NCBI GenBank assembly: GCA_023014335.1
Contig: JAECYW010000031.1
Span: 475,087 to 539,086 of the forward strand
From: Galerina marginata
Taxonomy: Eukaryota; Basidiomycota; Agaricomycetes; Agaricales; Galerinaceae
Length of the DNA stretch: 64,000 nt
Direction of reading: 5' to 3'
In this document: in pieces, positions 36,101 through 46,715 of the stretch
Numbering within the stretch: the first letter of the stretch is position 1
Layout: each line of letters begins with the position of its first letter
Notes under the pieces: generated by a model
The model's database searches: none
What the model was told of the DNA's origin: nothing
What the model saw: only the letters and a program-made list of their open reading frames with translations
Made by a program: the position numbers and the translations under genes

Positions 36101-39100
36101 ACAATTCGGCTCTGGGGTTTGGAGACAAGAAAGCAAGTTGGAGAACCATTTTTCGGTCATACAGACCTGGTTTTGGCTGTTGCATTCTCGCCTGATGGCA
36201 GGCGCATAGTCTCAGGCTCAAGCGACAACACAGTCCGAATCTGGGATGTAGAAACGGGGAAGCCAACTAGAGCGCCGTTCAGAAGTCATACGGGGTGGGT
36301 GAGGTCGGTTGCATTTTCGCCTGACGGCACACGCGTTGTCTCTGGCTCAGGCGACAAGACAATTAGAATTTGGGACACAGTGGCAAAACCATTCGTAGGG
36401 CATGTCAGCCAAGGCGCTATGGAAGAAACCACTGATTCACCTATCTTCAATGAGGAAGACCCGTCGTCCGAAGATACTGACACTGACAATGCGACCCTGT
36501 GGACAGCAAATGAAGAAAGCTTTATGGATCCGTCCTGTGGCGAAGATGACAACGTTGGTGCTGACTCGACAGAATATTCACCTCCCAACAATTATCCAAC
36601 GGTAAGCACCCCTGCTGGCCTTTATGCTCGGAGCCATCCTTGAATGACACCGGAGGCATTTTCCAAGGCATGTAAATTCCTCGTGCCTTGAGTTCATGTC
36701 TCCTGTACACTCCACAGACGCTCACTGTACTCTAACTTTTGCCTCGAGGCAACCGTGAGGCATGACCACGCATTCGAACTCCCAGGGGCATCTCTTCTTG
36801 ATAAGATAAGATAAGTGAATTCATCCGCTTTTACCTTCTGTCGAATTAGAAACTTCAAAAAAATGCAGAGCAATAGTGTTCGCGCTTAAATTTCCTTGCC
36901 GTTTGATAATTTTTTTATCTAAGCACCGGAACCAGGCAAGGGACATTTTAATCACCATTTTCTCTAGATCTTGTATATTTCTTTTAATCTTCAAAAAATG
37001 TTCAGATCACAATTATTAAGAAGTTTGAAATTGTGCGGTCAGTTTTGCCCTTCTCAAAGTCAGATGTAATTTTGTTCTTGAAATCTTGTGAGATAAGCCA
37101 AAATTATAAGCAGATTTAAGTGGCCAAATGACTGACAAAGGCCGGTGAAACGGGAGAAGAGGTACCAGTAGGCTATATGCGCACAATTTGGCTTTTTATC
37201 ATCGCAATTGAATTCTTTGGCCTCAATTGTACCTTCCAAGTTCAGGCTCTCACTCTCGTAAGTCGACTGGCTAGCTCAAACCTATAGTATGTATTTAAGC
37301 ACCACCAGTTCCCGTTTTTTGAATAATTTAATCTCTTAAAAATGACTGAAAAGGGGTTTGTGCTGCTGCACTGAACAAAGGTCAATAACGCACAAAGAAT
37401 AGGTTTTAGATATGATAAATATCACCAATCTCCTATTCCTGTATTTGTATGGTTCAAGTAGACAGCGAATTGACTGAATTTGGCTCCAAGAAATCATCTG
37501 CATTTTTCCTTGGACTTCCACATTTACAGGTTGTATCAAGGGGTAGGGATCGGCAAATGCCGGCACATCATCCCGGGAGGGGGGGGGTCCCAGCGAGACC
37601 TTAAACGTATTTTATTTGGATGACATAATATCACATAAATGGCAATAATTCCGGTGGAAACGCATATATACAGCACATTTTGGTTAAATTCAACCCTCAA
37701 AGTACGCAAATGGATGGTCCAGACCTATAAACACGGCATCCATTGACTTTTTTTGTACAAGATATGGGTTGCCCAGAAAAAAAATGGCATTTTACCAATT
37801 TTGCGGCCCCGGACTGCAATTTAGTGTGACATTAAGCCACTACATGGTCAAAGTCGACGACAAAAAGAAGATCCTATGTGCCAATGACAGACACAACTGA
37901 AAATGAACAAGAGTGGTCTTGCGGGAATGAATGCAGGACAAACGCAGACCTTGCACAGACCGGAGAAAATAGAGAGCGACGCAAGAAGTTGACAATTTAA
38001 CATGACTAATATAAATTTGTCATCAGGAACATGTCCTAATTAGGAAATGGGGGGAGGGGGGGAGGGTCCGAGAATCCTTAAACGCAAAAAATAACATGAT
38101 ATCCGCGATTTTTTTCTTCCCTACCCCTTGGGTTGTATATTAGCGCCAAGCTCTCTTAAAAATCTGCTTATTAAATGCCCGTAATCTAATTAGTAATGGG
38201 TATTGTCCACTAGGCAATTAAATCAAAGTGAGGACTTCGGCTGGTTGTAAAATCCCGCTGTTAAATTCAAGTCACGTTTACTACCAACGTGAAAGTTCAC
38301 TGACATAAAAAGAGGCGACAAACAACAACTGGTTCTGCCAGGTTGGCTGTATCGGTGGACCAGCCTTTGACTGCCAGTCTCTTACATTGCAGGTAAACGG
38401 ATGCAAGGTACCTAACCGGCACCTAATAATTGATTGCGAGATCTTATCTTATCTTCCGAACATGATCAACAAGTCACACGAAAATAGGTTGGGCACGCTT
38501 GAAAGCGCCTCGAGGCAGGTTCGCTGCATTTATTGTAGGTCAGGAAGCGTACGTGGAACGTACGGAACAGGTGAACGCAAGGCACGTACAGTCTACATGC
38601 CCTGGGAAATGCCTCCGGTGTGACTAGTGCAGATGGAAATGTTCTCCAATGCCCATCATGTATCCTTGCGCGAGACAAGCATCACCAATGCGGGGGGAAA
38701 TATAACAATAATTAACAACTACAATTCTTATTTCTACCCAGGCTCACTGCCAGAGGTCTTTCTTTCTTTAACTGTGCCGTGCATCCTCCCATCACTGACT
38801 TTGAGCACATTAGTCTGTTTTGAATCATTTGCCTGCCTGGCCGAATCCACCCACATAAGTCCGTAACCTGGAACAACATATAGGTTCGTGGGTCGCAACT
38901 CGCGAGGGGTGAACGTTTGGACACGAGTCCGGGGTGTCGTTGTCTTTGTCTCCTAGTTTTCTTGACCTTTTTGCGTCGTACACAAGATATGAATGTAGTT
39001 ATAATCGGACGACTGTAGCTTACCTTTTTCCTTCTGACCAGCAGATGAAGAGTCGACAATTCGACGGGATGGAATCCCTAATGGACAGGCTCGTCGACCT

Positions 39101-39188
39101 TGAAATCCACGCCGTCGAAATCCTAGACCGGGTCCCTTCGTCAATTGCACTGCAGAAAAGTCTAAGAAGAAAGGAAATGGCCCTGTAG
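33101..39188 (+). CDS. DUF2235 hydrolase-WD40 propeller protein with GGNITI motif exon
   Basis: Twelve exons from 33101 to 36601 keep one frame (about 961 codons). After a long intron, motif exon 38633-38755 and a last exon at about 39044-39188 follow. The N-terminal half is a DUF2235 (T6SS Tle1-like phospholipase) alpha/beta-hydrolase domain: NLIVCIDGIANQFGEK, LYNLILKEVGDNQRTWYNSG, nucleophile elbow GFSRGAFQVRVLSAMIDK, acid loop VGAWDTVSSIG, and WFAGTHVDIGGG with the likely catalytic His. The usual DGT is DGI. A disordered insert (SPMNHGAMGETNHSP) lies before the His motif. The C-terminal half has seven near-identical WD40 repeats (VAFSPDG, VVSGSGD, IRIWD), one full propeller. An acidic stretch, the motif (MFSNAHHVSLRETSITNAGG) and a helical end (MESLMDRLVDLEIHAVEILD) close it. 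The 1.97 kb transposon sits inside the intron before the motif exon, so expression of the motif depends on splicing out about 2 kb. Confidence 0.78.
36648..38620. mobile_element. TIR transposon (1973 bp, non-autonomous) in an intron
   Basis: The ends are CACCGGAGGCATTTTCCA on the left and its near-exact reverse complement on the right (TGGGAAATGCCTCCGGTG as read on plus near 38605). Similarity continues inward as ggcatgta ... gtgccttg(a/c)gttca, then GCCTCGAGGCA at about 36745 and about 38505, and cttgataagataagataag against atcttatcttatc. A 3 bp target duplication TGA is at 36645-36647 and 38621-38623. The paralogous intron in the zinc-finger gene (17159-17213) is the uninterrupted empty site. 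There is no transposase open frame. CAC ends with a 3 bp duplication suggest a CACTA/CMC-like element, which is an inference. Confidence 0.85.
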
Positions 39189-39379
39189 ACCGATTCTCAG
39201 GTGGCAGGACTTTGTCAGTTTAAAACGGCCAGAAAATGCTTGAAAATAAGTCTGACACGGACAAGTCAAGTCGAATTCAGACTCCGCGCACCGCCCTTGA
39301 CTTCAAAGTTCAGAAACGCATTGCCCAGGGGCCGGTGGTTGCTCCAGGCAAAAAAAAAAATAAACTTGCAAACGAGTAG

Positions 39380-39700
39380 GGCGGTAGCGAGGGGTGAACA
39401 CGAGTCCGGGGGTTAATTGTCTTCGCCTCCTCATTTCTTGGACCGTTTATCATCGTACATACCCTGGTCGAGGACGGTGGGCATGAATGTAGTTATAATT
39501 GAATGACTGTAGATTACCTCTTTCTTCTTTTTCATACTGAAAAGCAGAGCGCGCGTATTGTACTGGCGACGGGATTGATGCCAGGTTTGCGGGTCTCGAA
39601 ATCTACGCCGTCGAAACCCTGCCTTGACTCTTGAAGCTTGAAGCTTGAAGCTTGAGTCCCTTCGTCAATTGCACCGCAGAAAAGAGTTAACTGCAAAAAT
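39380..39700 (+). repeat. Tandem partial duplicate of the DUF2235-gene last-exon region
   Basis: Sequence at 38900-39190 (gaggggtgaac ... acgagtccgggg ... gtcgttgtcttt ... last exon) is repeated in degenerate form here. At 39632-39656 a 9 bp unit (cttgaagct) is repeated three to four times, which destroys any exon. No gene is proposed. Confidence 0.5.
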
Positions 39701-39943
39701 GCATCGCCTGGTGGTTGCGTCTTATTCGGTTTCCGCCTCCTTGGGACGAAGCACTAGCTAGTTGATCTCCACGCACAATGTTCCGGGCCCACGACACAAC
39801 CCTAAAACTAAATTGAAAGACGATGGTGCGGTTCAAACGTTCGATTTGAAATTGGGATAACATTGACTTGGTAGTGGGCATCCCACTTGCCTTACGTATC
39901 GGTAACCGCTCCTCTTGATAATCAAAAAAGAAATACGATCATC

Positions 39944-41681
39944 TCAATCCGCCAATCCCCCACTCTCATCCCCGGAATCTAACAAACTACATAAAACACA
40001 TCAGCAAAGCCCCAAAACCCCCCCCCAAAAAGCAAATCAAACTCACTTATACTGCTTCATCAACGAACACTCGCCCCCCCTCTCCAAATCAATACTATAC
40101 AAATAAAAATAGCCCTCCGACGAGAGCACCATCACCTGGGGCATGCTCCCCGACAGCGCGACGATGCTGCGCGCGCCGGAGGTGGGGAGGCGGAGGAAGG
40201 CGAAGTCCCGCGAGGGCTCCCACATCTCGGTGAGCGTGTTGGGGAGGTACCCGCCCATGGAGTGCGTGAGGGATTTGGAGAGCTGCATGGATTTGCGGCG
40301 GAGGCTTGAGCTGAATATTGAAAAGGAAAGGGGTCAGATCAGAGGGTATGGAAGAGATATAGCAAGACAAGGTGACGCACGATACACTGTTCACTTTCTT
40401 CTTCTCGACGAACGCGTCGTACCCGCCCTCCAAGCCCTGCGTCGTCCCGTCCACCGACTCCGGCGGACTGCTCACACCATCCACACTCGAAATCGACGGG
40501 GTCCTCCCACCCCCACCCCCACTCCCACCCCCGCTCCCCAGCTTAAAGATATGCACCGTATCATGCGCCGAGCTCACCGCCAACAACGTGCCCACAAGAT
40601 TAAAATTCATCGAATAAATCCTCGTCTCCCTCGTGCCCCTCCTAAACTGATACAGCTTCTCCGCGCCCGGCACGCTCCATACGCGGATGACGGTGCCCTT
40701 TTCGGAGGACGTGGCGAGGAGGGTGCCGGTGCTGTTGATGGAGAGGAAGGAGAGGGGCGCTTTGTGGGCTTGGATGACGTTTGCTACGGTTAGGGAGCGC
40801 GTGGAGAAGAGGAGGACGTCGCCGGATTGGTTTTGGAGGGGGCTGGAGGAGGAGGAAGAGGCGGAGGAGGCGGCGGTAGGAGAGGTGGATGAGGGGCCGG
40901 TGCTGGTGCCTGTTGAGGCGGTGGTGAGCGGGTGTGTTGGAGAGGGCACGGGGGACGGGTAGGCGAGGTAGGAGCTATCCGCGGAGGGCGAGAGGGCGCA
41001 GATCGCTGTGAGGGTTGGTTACTATGAATAGTCTCGACCCGATACGGGCAAGGGTTCTGACCTTCTGGATTTGGCGTAGTCTCGATGACGTGCAGGAGGC
41101 GCATGTTGGATATGTCGTATATGTATATCTCCATCTCCAGCACGATCACGAGCGACTTGCGGTTCAGCTTCACGGCGAGGATCGAGGATGGGAACAGCAG
41201 CTCGCAGATCATGGATTGGCGCTTCAAATGGGAAGAATCTGGTGTTGAGTTTACTTGGCTGTGGCTGGTGGGAGGGGAAGAGGCAGGGGCCGAGGGAGAC
41301 GACGTACTTTGGTGTTCACGATTTGGAGTTTGCGTGGACTTGATTGTGGCTGGTCGGCAGCTCCGACGAGCACGATGAGTGATGTGCAGAACAGCATCTC
41401 GACTATGCCTCTCGCGCCGTCGTCTGCGAACGTGGACCAGGTGTCAGTCTGGGGGCAAAGAGGTGGCTTGAACGACGCCTACTCATCGTGTATACGCGTC
41501 CGAATGGGTCGCAGTTCGTCACGCTGTAGCCTTTCCGCGTACCCATCGAGATACACCTGGTCAAAGGGCAAGGGTTCAGTTCAGATCAACAAGGCTCAAA
41601 GACGACGACGGCCAAAGACACATACGAGAAATCCTGGTTGAAGTTCGCGAACAACATATTCGAGTTCGTCTTTTCTGCCAT
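39944..41681 (-). CDS. ATG18: Autophagy-related PROPPIN ATG18
   Basis: Seven exons (41626-41681, 41483-41556, 41308-41423, 41062-41221, 40381-41005, 40047-40310, 39944-39986) give 445 residues. The start is [19 protein letters not shown]. Family signatures follow: [57 protein letters not shown], the phosphoinositide-binding FRRG motif within [39 protein letters not shown] and [16 protein letters not shown] at the end. ATG18 is a seven-bladed beta-propeller that binds PI3P and PI(3,5)P2, acting with ATG2 at the phagophore edge and in vacuole fission. The Ser/Thr-rich and Gly-rich loops are longer than in yeast, as often seen in basidiomycetes. This is the intact parent of the three fragments in the window. 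Confidence 0.92.
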
Positions 41682-42124
41682 TGCTAAAGAACAGGAGGGA
41701 AAACGGGCAGAGGGTCAGTCGGAGGAAGAGGAGTCACCAGCAGTGTGCACAACAGCGACCTGATTTGATGACTAAGCTACTCAGGGTCCTGCCTTTTGAG
41801 GCTCGTTCTCATCCGTTGCTCTCCGCTTTCAAGTTCAACGATTCCTGCATTAAAGACGAAGTAAAATATTTACCTCCGACGCATGCCTTCGTATATTGGT
41901 ATAAACTGTGTCTGCTTTATGCCTAACCTGTACTTGACATGACCTCAAATCTGAAAGATCGCATCACGTGGTGGCCAACGTTTTACGTTTGATTTCTACC
42001 TCAGGCTTATCAGCTTCATCTTCCCATTTTGATTTTTTTAGTAAAGGTGCGTGTCCATCAAAAGTCAAAGCCACCCCCTTGTCAACGGAGGTCTTCAAGT
42101 TTTCAATTCAGATAATTATATACG
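41682..42124. promoter_or_regulatory. Divergent promoter region between ATG18 and VOC gene
   Basis: This is a 443 bp gap between two start codons facing away from each other, so it must hold both promoters. An AT-rich string (attatatac) ends just before the VOC start. No specific operator was identified. Confidence 0.4.
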
Positions 42125-42571
42125 ATGGGCAGCGATTACTACGACACAAACAAAGCCCGCCGCAGCCTCCTTGGTCATCTCTCCTTCGGCGTACCTTCAA
42201 TATCAATCGCAGAGCCCTTCTACACAGCCATCTTCGCGCCTCTCGGAATCACAATCGTATACAAAGACCAGCCCTCCAACCCTAAAGCCATAGGCTACGG
42301 CTGGGGCGAGCGCGAGCCGTTCTGTCTGTTCGAGAATAAAAATGCTTCCCCGCACGGTAAAGGCACGCATCTCGCGTTCAATGCCCCAACACGCAGAGCA
42401 GTGAACGAGTTTTATGAGGCCGCGTTGGAGCGTGGGGGGAGGGGGGATGGGAAACCTGGAGTGAGAAAGGAGGTTCATGATAATTATTATGCGTGTTTTG
42501 TGTATGATCCGTTTGGACATCGGTTGGAGGCGGTTTATCAGGATGAGCCGGAAGTTGAAGCTTCCAGTTGA
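42125..42571 (+). CDS. VOC (glyoxalase/bleomycin-resistance) family protein
   Basis: A single-exon 148-residue protein. HLSFGVPSISIAEPFYTAIF, then LGITIVYKDQPSNPKAIGYG, GTHLAFNAPTRRAVNEFYEA and DNYYACFVYDPFGHRLEAVY are the four beta-alpha-beta-beta-beta steps of a single VOC module. HLSFGV and the final DPFGHRLEAV are the usual metal-site strands. Agaricomycete genomes carry many such small VOC proteins annotated as glyoxalase or dioxygenase; the substrate is not known. The length is normal for the family and no frame problem was seen. Confidence 0.85.
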   Translation: MGSDYYDTNKARRSLLGHLSFGVPSISIAEPFYTAIFAPLGITIVYKDQPSNPKAIGYGWGEREPFCLFENKNASPHGKGTHLAFNAPTRRAVNEFYEAALERGGRGDGKPGVRKEVHDNYYACFVYDPFGHRLEAVYQDEPEVEASS

Positions 42572-42641
42572 ATTTGAAGAGAGCGCTTATTAGAAGATTT
42601 AAAACCACATATAAACTCAATTTTGCCCTACTTTTTTTGCT

Positions 42642-45600
42642 TCAGTTACCGTGTTTTCCTATTTTTTCTATTTTTATAATCTGAGGTCCGCTTTCCGATT
42701 CATTTCCCCGCCTATTTTGTGGATTTTCCTTTCCATATATGCTGCATCCGAGATAGTCAGCCAATTGTGCTTTCAAAGTGTCGCAGAGAACCGCAATACA
42801 TCCAATCGCGGGGTTCCCTGCCGTAATCCTGCCTGATAGACGCTGGTCGATGCGCTTCGAGATCCTATTCTCCTTCAATAGAAGGAATACCGGATGCTCG
42901 ACCTACAGGTTCAGGCTGGGTTAATGAGCAAATAAAACAGGGAGGAAAAGGACATACAGTGTCTGCATTATGAATCCTGGCAGGCACATGGTCGTTTTGC
43001 TCTCGATGACCCTTACGCCATGCAAGGGCGGATACTTGAAGACGTCATCAGCAGCTGTCTTCTGGAAATTGGAATAATGTCATTTATATGATGGGGCCAT
43101 TGAGAGAAAATGAACGTACATTCAAGTTGATTTCTGACTATATCGTAGGCATAAATAATTAGCCTCTGACGATCGTAATTCATTGATCACACTTACCGAT
43201 GGCGAAAAACCAAGGGGTAGGAGCTTCTTAATTGTTTCGGCAGCGAAGTGGAACTACAAGGAAGACTTAAGTACAATGACCGAAGCAGTTTATCATCGTA
43301 CTCACCATGCTGGACCCAGGGTTCGACCACTGCTCGAGACCGAGTTATATTAGAACATTTAAAGCGGGTTAATAGATAGTAAGTAATAATCACCGAAAGC
43401 AAACTGGACCACTGGGGTAAATAATCGGTGAAGCCCTAATAGTCCAAGTCAATCGTTAATTGGGCAGTTCACTTACAATGTGACGAGAGCACACTATACC
43501 TGTGGTTCTTGGTAAAAATGATTGTGGTGTATCGTCATATCACCTCCAACGTTGTTGATCGCAGTGTCGCGTATCGATACATTGCGAGCATTAGAGAACA
43601 TTCGGACCTGTATTTGACGTTCAGTAACTGAATTTATCCGAGCCTCCAGAAAGAACCGTGGTCTACATTCGGCGACTTACATCCATATTTTTGGTCGGAA
43701 ACCCGTCGCCTAGATCCTCATCGAACTCCGAGTCGTCCCAGGCATCCTTCTCACTACTCTCCAGATTTGAATCTGAATCTTCCTCCCAAGGAAATTCGGA
43801 GGGCTCTTCATCGGTATGTTCACTGTCGGAGAATTGATAATGAGGGTTGTCTAGAATTATGAAAAACATAACATTTCGCCAAAGCCAGATCAGATCTCAA
43901 AATGAGAGAGTTAGGCAAATATAGTACAACTCACCCTTTTTAAGGAAGCCAGAGGGTGTCTTGACTGGCGAATCTGGAGCGAGACTGGTGGAAGCAAGAT
44001 GGCCAGGGATGCGAATATCACGTCTAGAACTGGCTGACGTCGTGTCCTGTTGGCCAGCGCCAGCAGGACAAGATCCTTCTCTGGTGCTTGAACGTCTACG
44101 GCTCCGAATGAGACCTGGCTCTATAGCAGTCCCAGTGGAACGAGCCGAGCCAGGGCCACAGACTTTCTCGTATAAACCACAGCTACAAGAGTATAAGCAA
44201 AAGGGCGCCAGCGGTTAGGCAAATTGGATATTATAAGAAAGGGAATCGCATACGCATTGCAAACTCTTTTGCCTTCGTGATCTTTCCTCCACAGCGGCGT
44301 TGACGTTGTATGGCAGATCGTGCACTGTGAATGGAGGATTCAATAAGACTCGGGCTGTCTTTTTTGTAACAAAGAGAAACCAACCGTGGGTTTCGGGGTT
44401 TCGTCAAGAGAAACTTGCAGCCGCACATTCCTCTGGGGAGGTCGAGGTCGAGGTCGTTTGTGCTGTTCCGGTTTAAAAAGTAAATAACAACGAGATGATA
44501 AAGAATTTCAGAAAATCAAGCTTCATCCGTGCAGAATGGAAATATAGATACGCACCACTTTGCAGTACAGCCCACAGGTGTTGCATGTCAGCTCGTCGGT
44601 CAAGCCCCGCCTCCAGAGCGGGGTGCTGGTTACTCCGCAATTTGCGCATTTTTTAACAGTCCTTGACCCGGACTCGGGGCCAGCAGTGCCATGGTCCATT
44701 GACGCGTTGCTAACCGATTCGGGAGTTTTGCGGGCAATGCTGTGAGACAGTGAATGTGGCTGAATGTCGCCATCGCCAGTCATAACTTTCAGGGGCTCAA
44801 GCGATGGGCGTCTGCTCTGTGAGAAGAATACAATTGACAAGTTAGGGGCAATGACTGGGAGAACGAAACGATTAAAATACAGAGGTGTTGGGGCTTAACT
44901 CGCGATTCGATCCCTGCTTCAAGTACGGGGTCCGGGAGATAGCTGTGGATGAAATGCGCACTATTTGGAAAAGAGTTAATTATATACGCATTATAATAAC
45001 AATAGAAATCTTACTGGCTCGCGAGAGGCAATAGACGCCATGCATCTCCACCATCGCACGTTGTTGGTCCTTTCTATCAGCGAAACTAGCCATAGAGGTC
45101 AGTAGTAGAGCCGATGTACGAGCCTATCGACTCACCGGACAAACCCATGACCTCGAGAAAGGCCAGTCACTGGATCTAGTATTACCTTCGCGCTTATGCA
45201 GCTCAGGAACGGACGGATAAAATTGGCGTCTTGGGCGTTCCGGAGTCCAAGCACTGGGTTACAGAAGACAGCGAACAGGTCCGAGTTGGAGGTTTCAGGT
45301 GCTAAATCCCTGACGAGTATACTGTATTCCTTGGGGGCATTGGAAATAGTTGTGCCCCCGTCTCTGCCAAAAGTCTTGCCTTGCAAAAAAGGAGGTGCTA
45401 CCGATGTAGGGATCGGCGCAGTCTGAGTCTCCGCAAAAGCGAGGACTTGCTGGATGCGCTCTGCCTCTTTTGCGCGTTTCCTGGCCTGCTCGAGCTCGAT
45501 GCGCATGTGCTCAGTATCGCGATAGGCCTTCTCAAGTAGGGCTGACAGGTTGAGGTTCGCAGTAGATCGGTAATCAGAGCTAGCATCAGCAGGTGAGTTT

Positions 45601-45680
45601 GCGGGTGGAGAGGGAAGGGGTGGTCCAGTAGAAATGGTCGTTGTGGTCACCGTCTGCTGTCTAGGAGGAGAGACCTCCAT
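42642..45680 (-). CDS. RRM plus double GATA-finger protein with motif and tail, copy B
   Basis: Inverted paralogue of copy A with the same fifteen-exon plan. It keeps the RRM ([29 protein letters not shown] is HGVYCLSRA here), first GATA finger ([23 protein letters not shown]), second finger ([15 protein letters not shown]), acidic linker ([20 protein letters not shown]), motif exon 43500-43607 ([20 protein letters not shown]) and tail exons. A one-base deletion near 42815 (ggcagggaacc against ggcaggggaacc) shifts the final residues. The protein then continues to a stop at 42642 instead of ending at the conserved position. The intron before the last exon uses gtcctt instead of gtgctt. It may be expressed with an altered C-terminus. 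Confidence 0.72.
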
Positions 45681-46359
45681 TGTCTCGTGGAATGGGAAAG
45701 GACGAAAAGCCGCAGACTGGAGAAGAACGGGAAATCGTCAAGCCGCTCTTCGAACAGCCACTGAGATTTAAACGTTGACAATGACAGGGAAGGCTATGCA
45801 TACTCGACTCGGAGCGCTCAAAATTATTGGAATTTGGCTGTGTTCAGGTAAGCCTTAGATAGGTCCCTTCCGTTGACCTACCCTGGGCAGTCGTGGGCTA
45901 GCTGGAAGTCGCGTCGAGCAGATCGTTCGCTGTCGCGTCGAAGGCTAAGGCAAGTTCATTGATTGGTCAACCTAACCGCAATCGTCTATATTCGGACGGC
46001 ACAGCCACTGATGGATATCTTCGATCCGTCTCTGCATTACAAACCCCAGCCTGAGGCATTATCATTGCCCACCTTGTCCAATCGCGAAGAGAAATATACA
46101 AATATATATATTCAGTGGATAAATGAGACTGAGATTAAGTATGAAATTGACTGTAGCTGTCTAACACTAGAAGTACACTAAGCAATGAAATGCGGGGATG
46201 AAACAATGATACAGATGCGAGTTAGAGATAAAGACTGTTGAGCGAGGGTATATGTGCGGTACAAAAGCGAAGAGGTGAAGATGAGAGGGGGAGAGAAAAT
46301 GAGACCACGATGAAGACCTCGGAATTGAATGACGACATTTCAAACGACGGCAGAATATC

Positions 46360-46600
46360 CTCTTGTTTGTTTAGTTTTTAGTTTGATCGTTTTTCTCGCC
46401 TTTTTTGTTTTTCGGTATCCTTTGTTGTCTTTTATAGGATGCTTTTCAAATGTTTGAGGCCCGGCCTATTCTGGTTGTCTTGTTTTGGATGCTTTTCGAA
46501 TGTTTTCAGGCCCTGCCGTTTATCTTTCGTCGCATAGTTTTTGGTGCTTTCAAATTTTCGAGGTCCAGCCGTTTTTTCTTGGTGATTTCTGGTTCAATTA
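46360..46600 (-). repeat. A-rich 3' flank repeat (tail family)
   Basis: On the minus strand, downstream of cyclin copy 3: repeated GG(C)CCGGCC/GGCTGGACCTCGAAA units with CATTCGAAAAGCATCC. Counterpart of 27985-28215. Confidence 0.5.
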
Positions 46601-46715
46601 GCCGTGTCCGGGTGAAAGCCATTTCATTCCGGGTTCATATCAAGGTCATCTAACCGAGGGTGTCCGTTGCCATAATCCTGCCGGTGAGGTGCTGATCCAT
46701 GTACTTTTCGAGGCC

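Noticed and set aside
35398..36591. Several minus-strand frames of 60-111 residues
   Set aside because: They mirror the WD40 repeats (repeating EPETTRLPSGE-like strings) and are shadows of the real propeller.
36648..38620. Extra gene inside the long intron of the DUF2235-WD40 gene
   Set aside because: No open frame of useful length, and the terminal repeats and empty site show it is a transposon without coding capacity.
40143..40793. 216-residue plus-strand frame
   Set aside because: It is antisense to ATG18 exons 5 and 6 and very Arg-rich, a typical shadow frame in GC-rich coding DNA.
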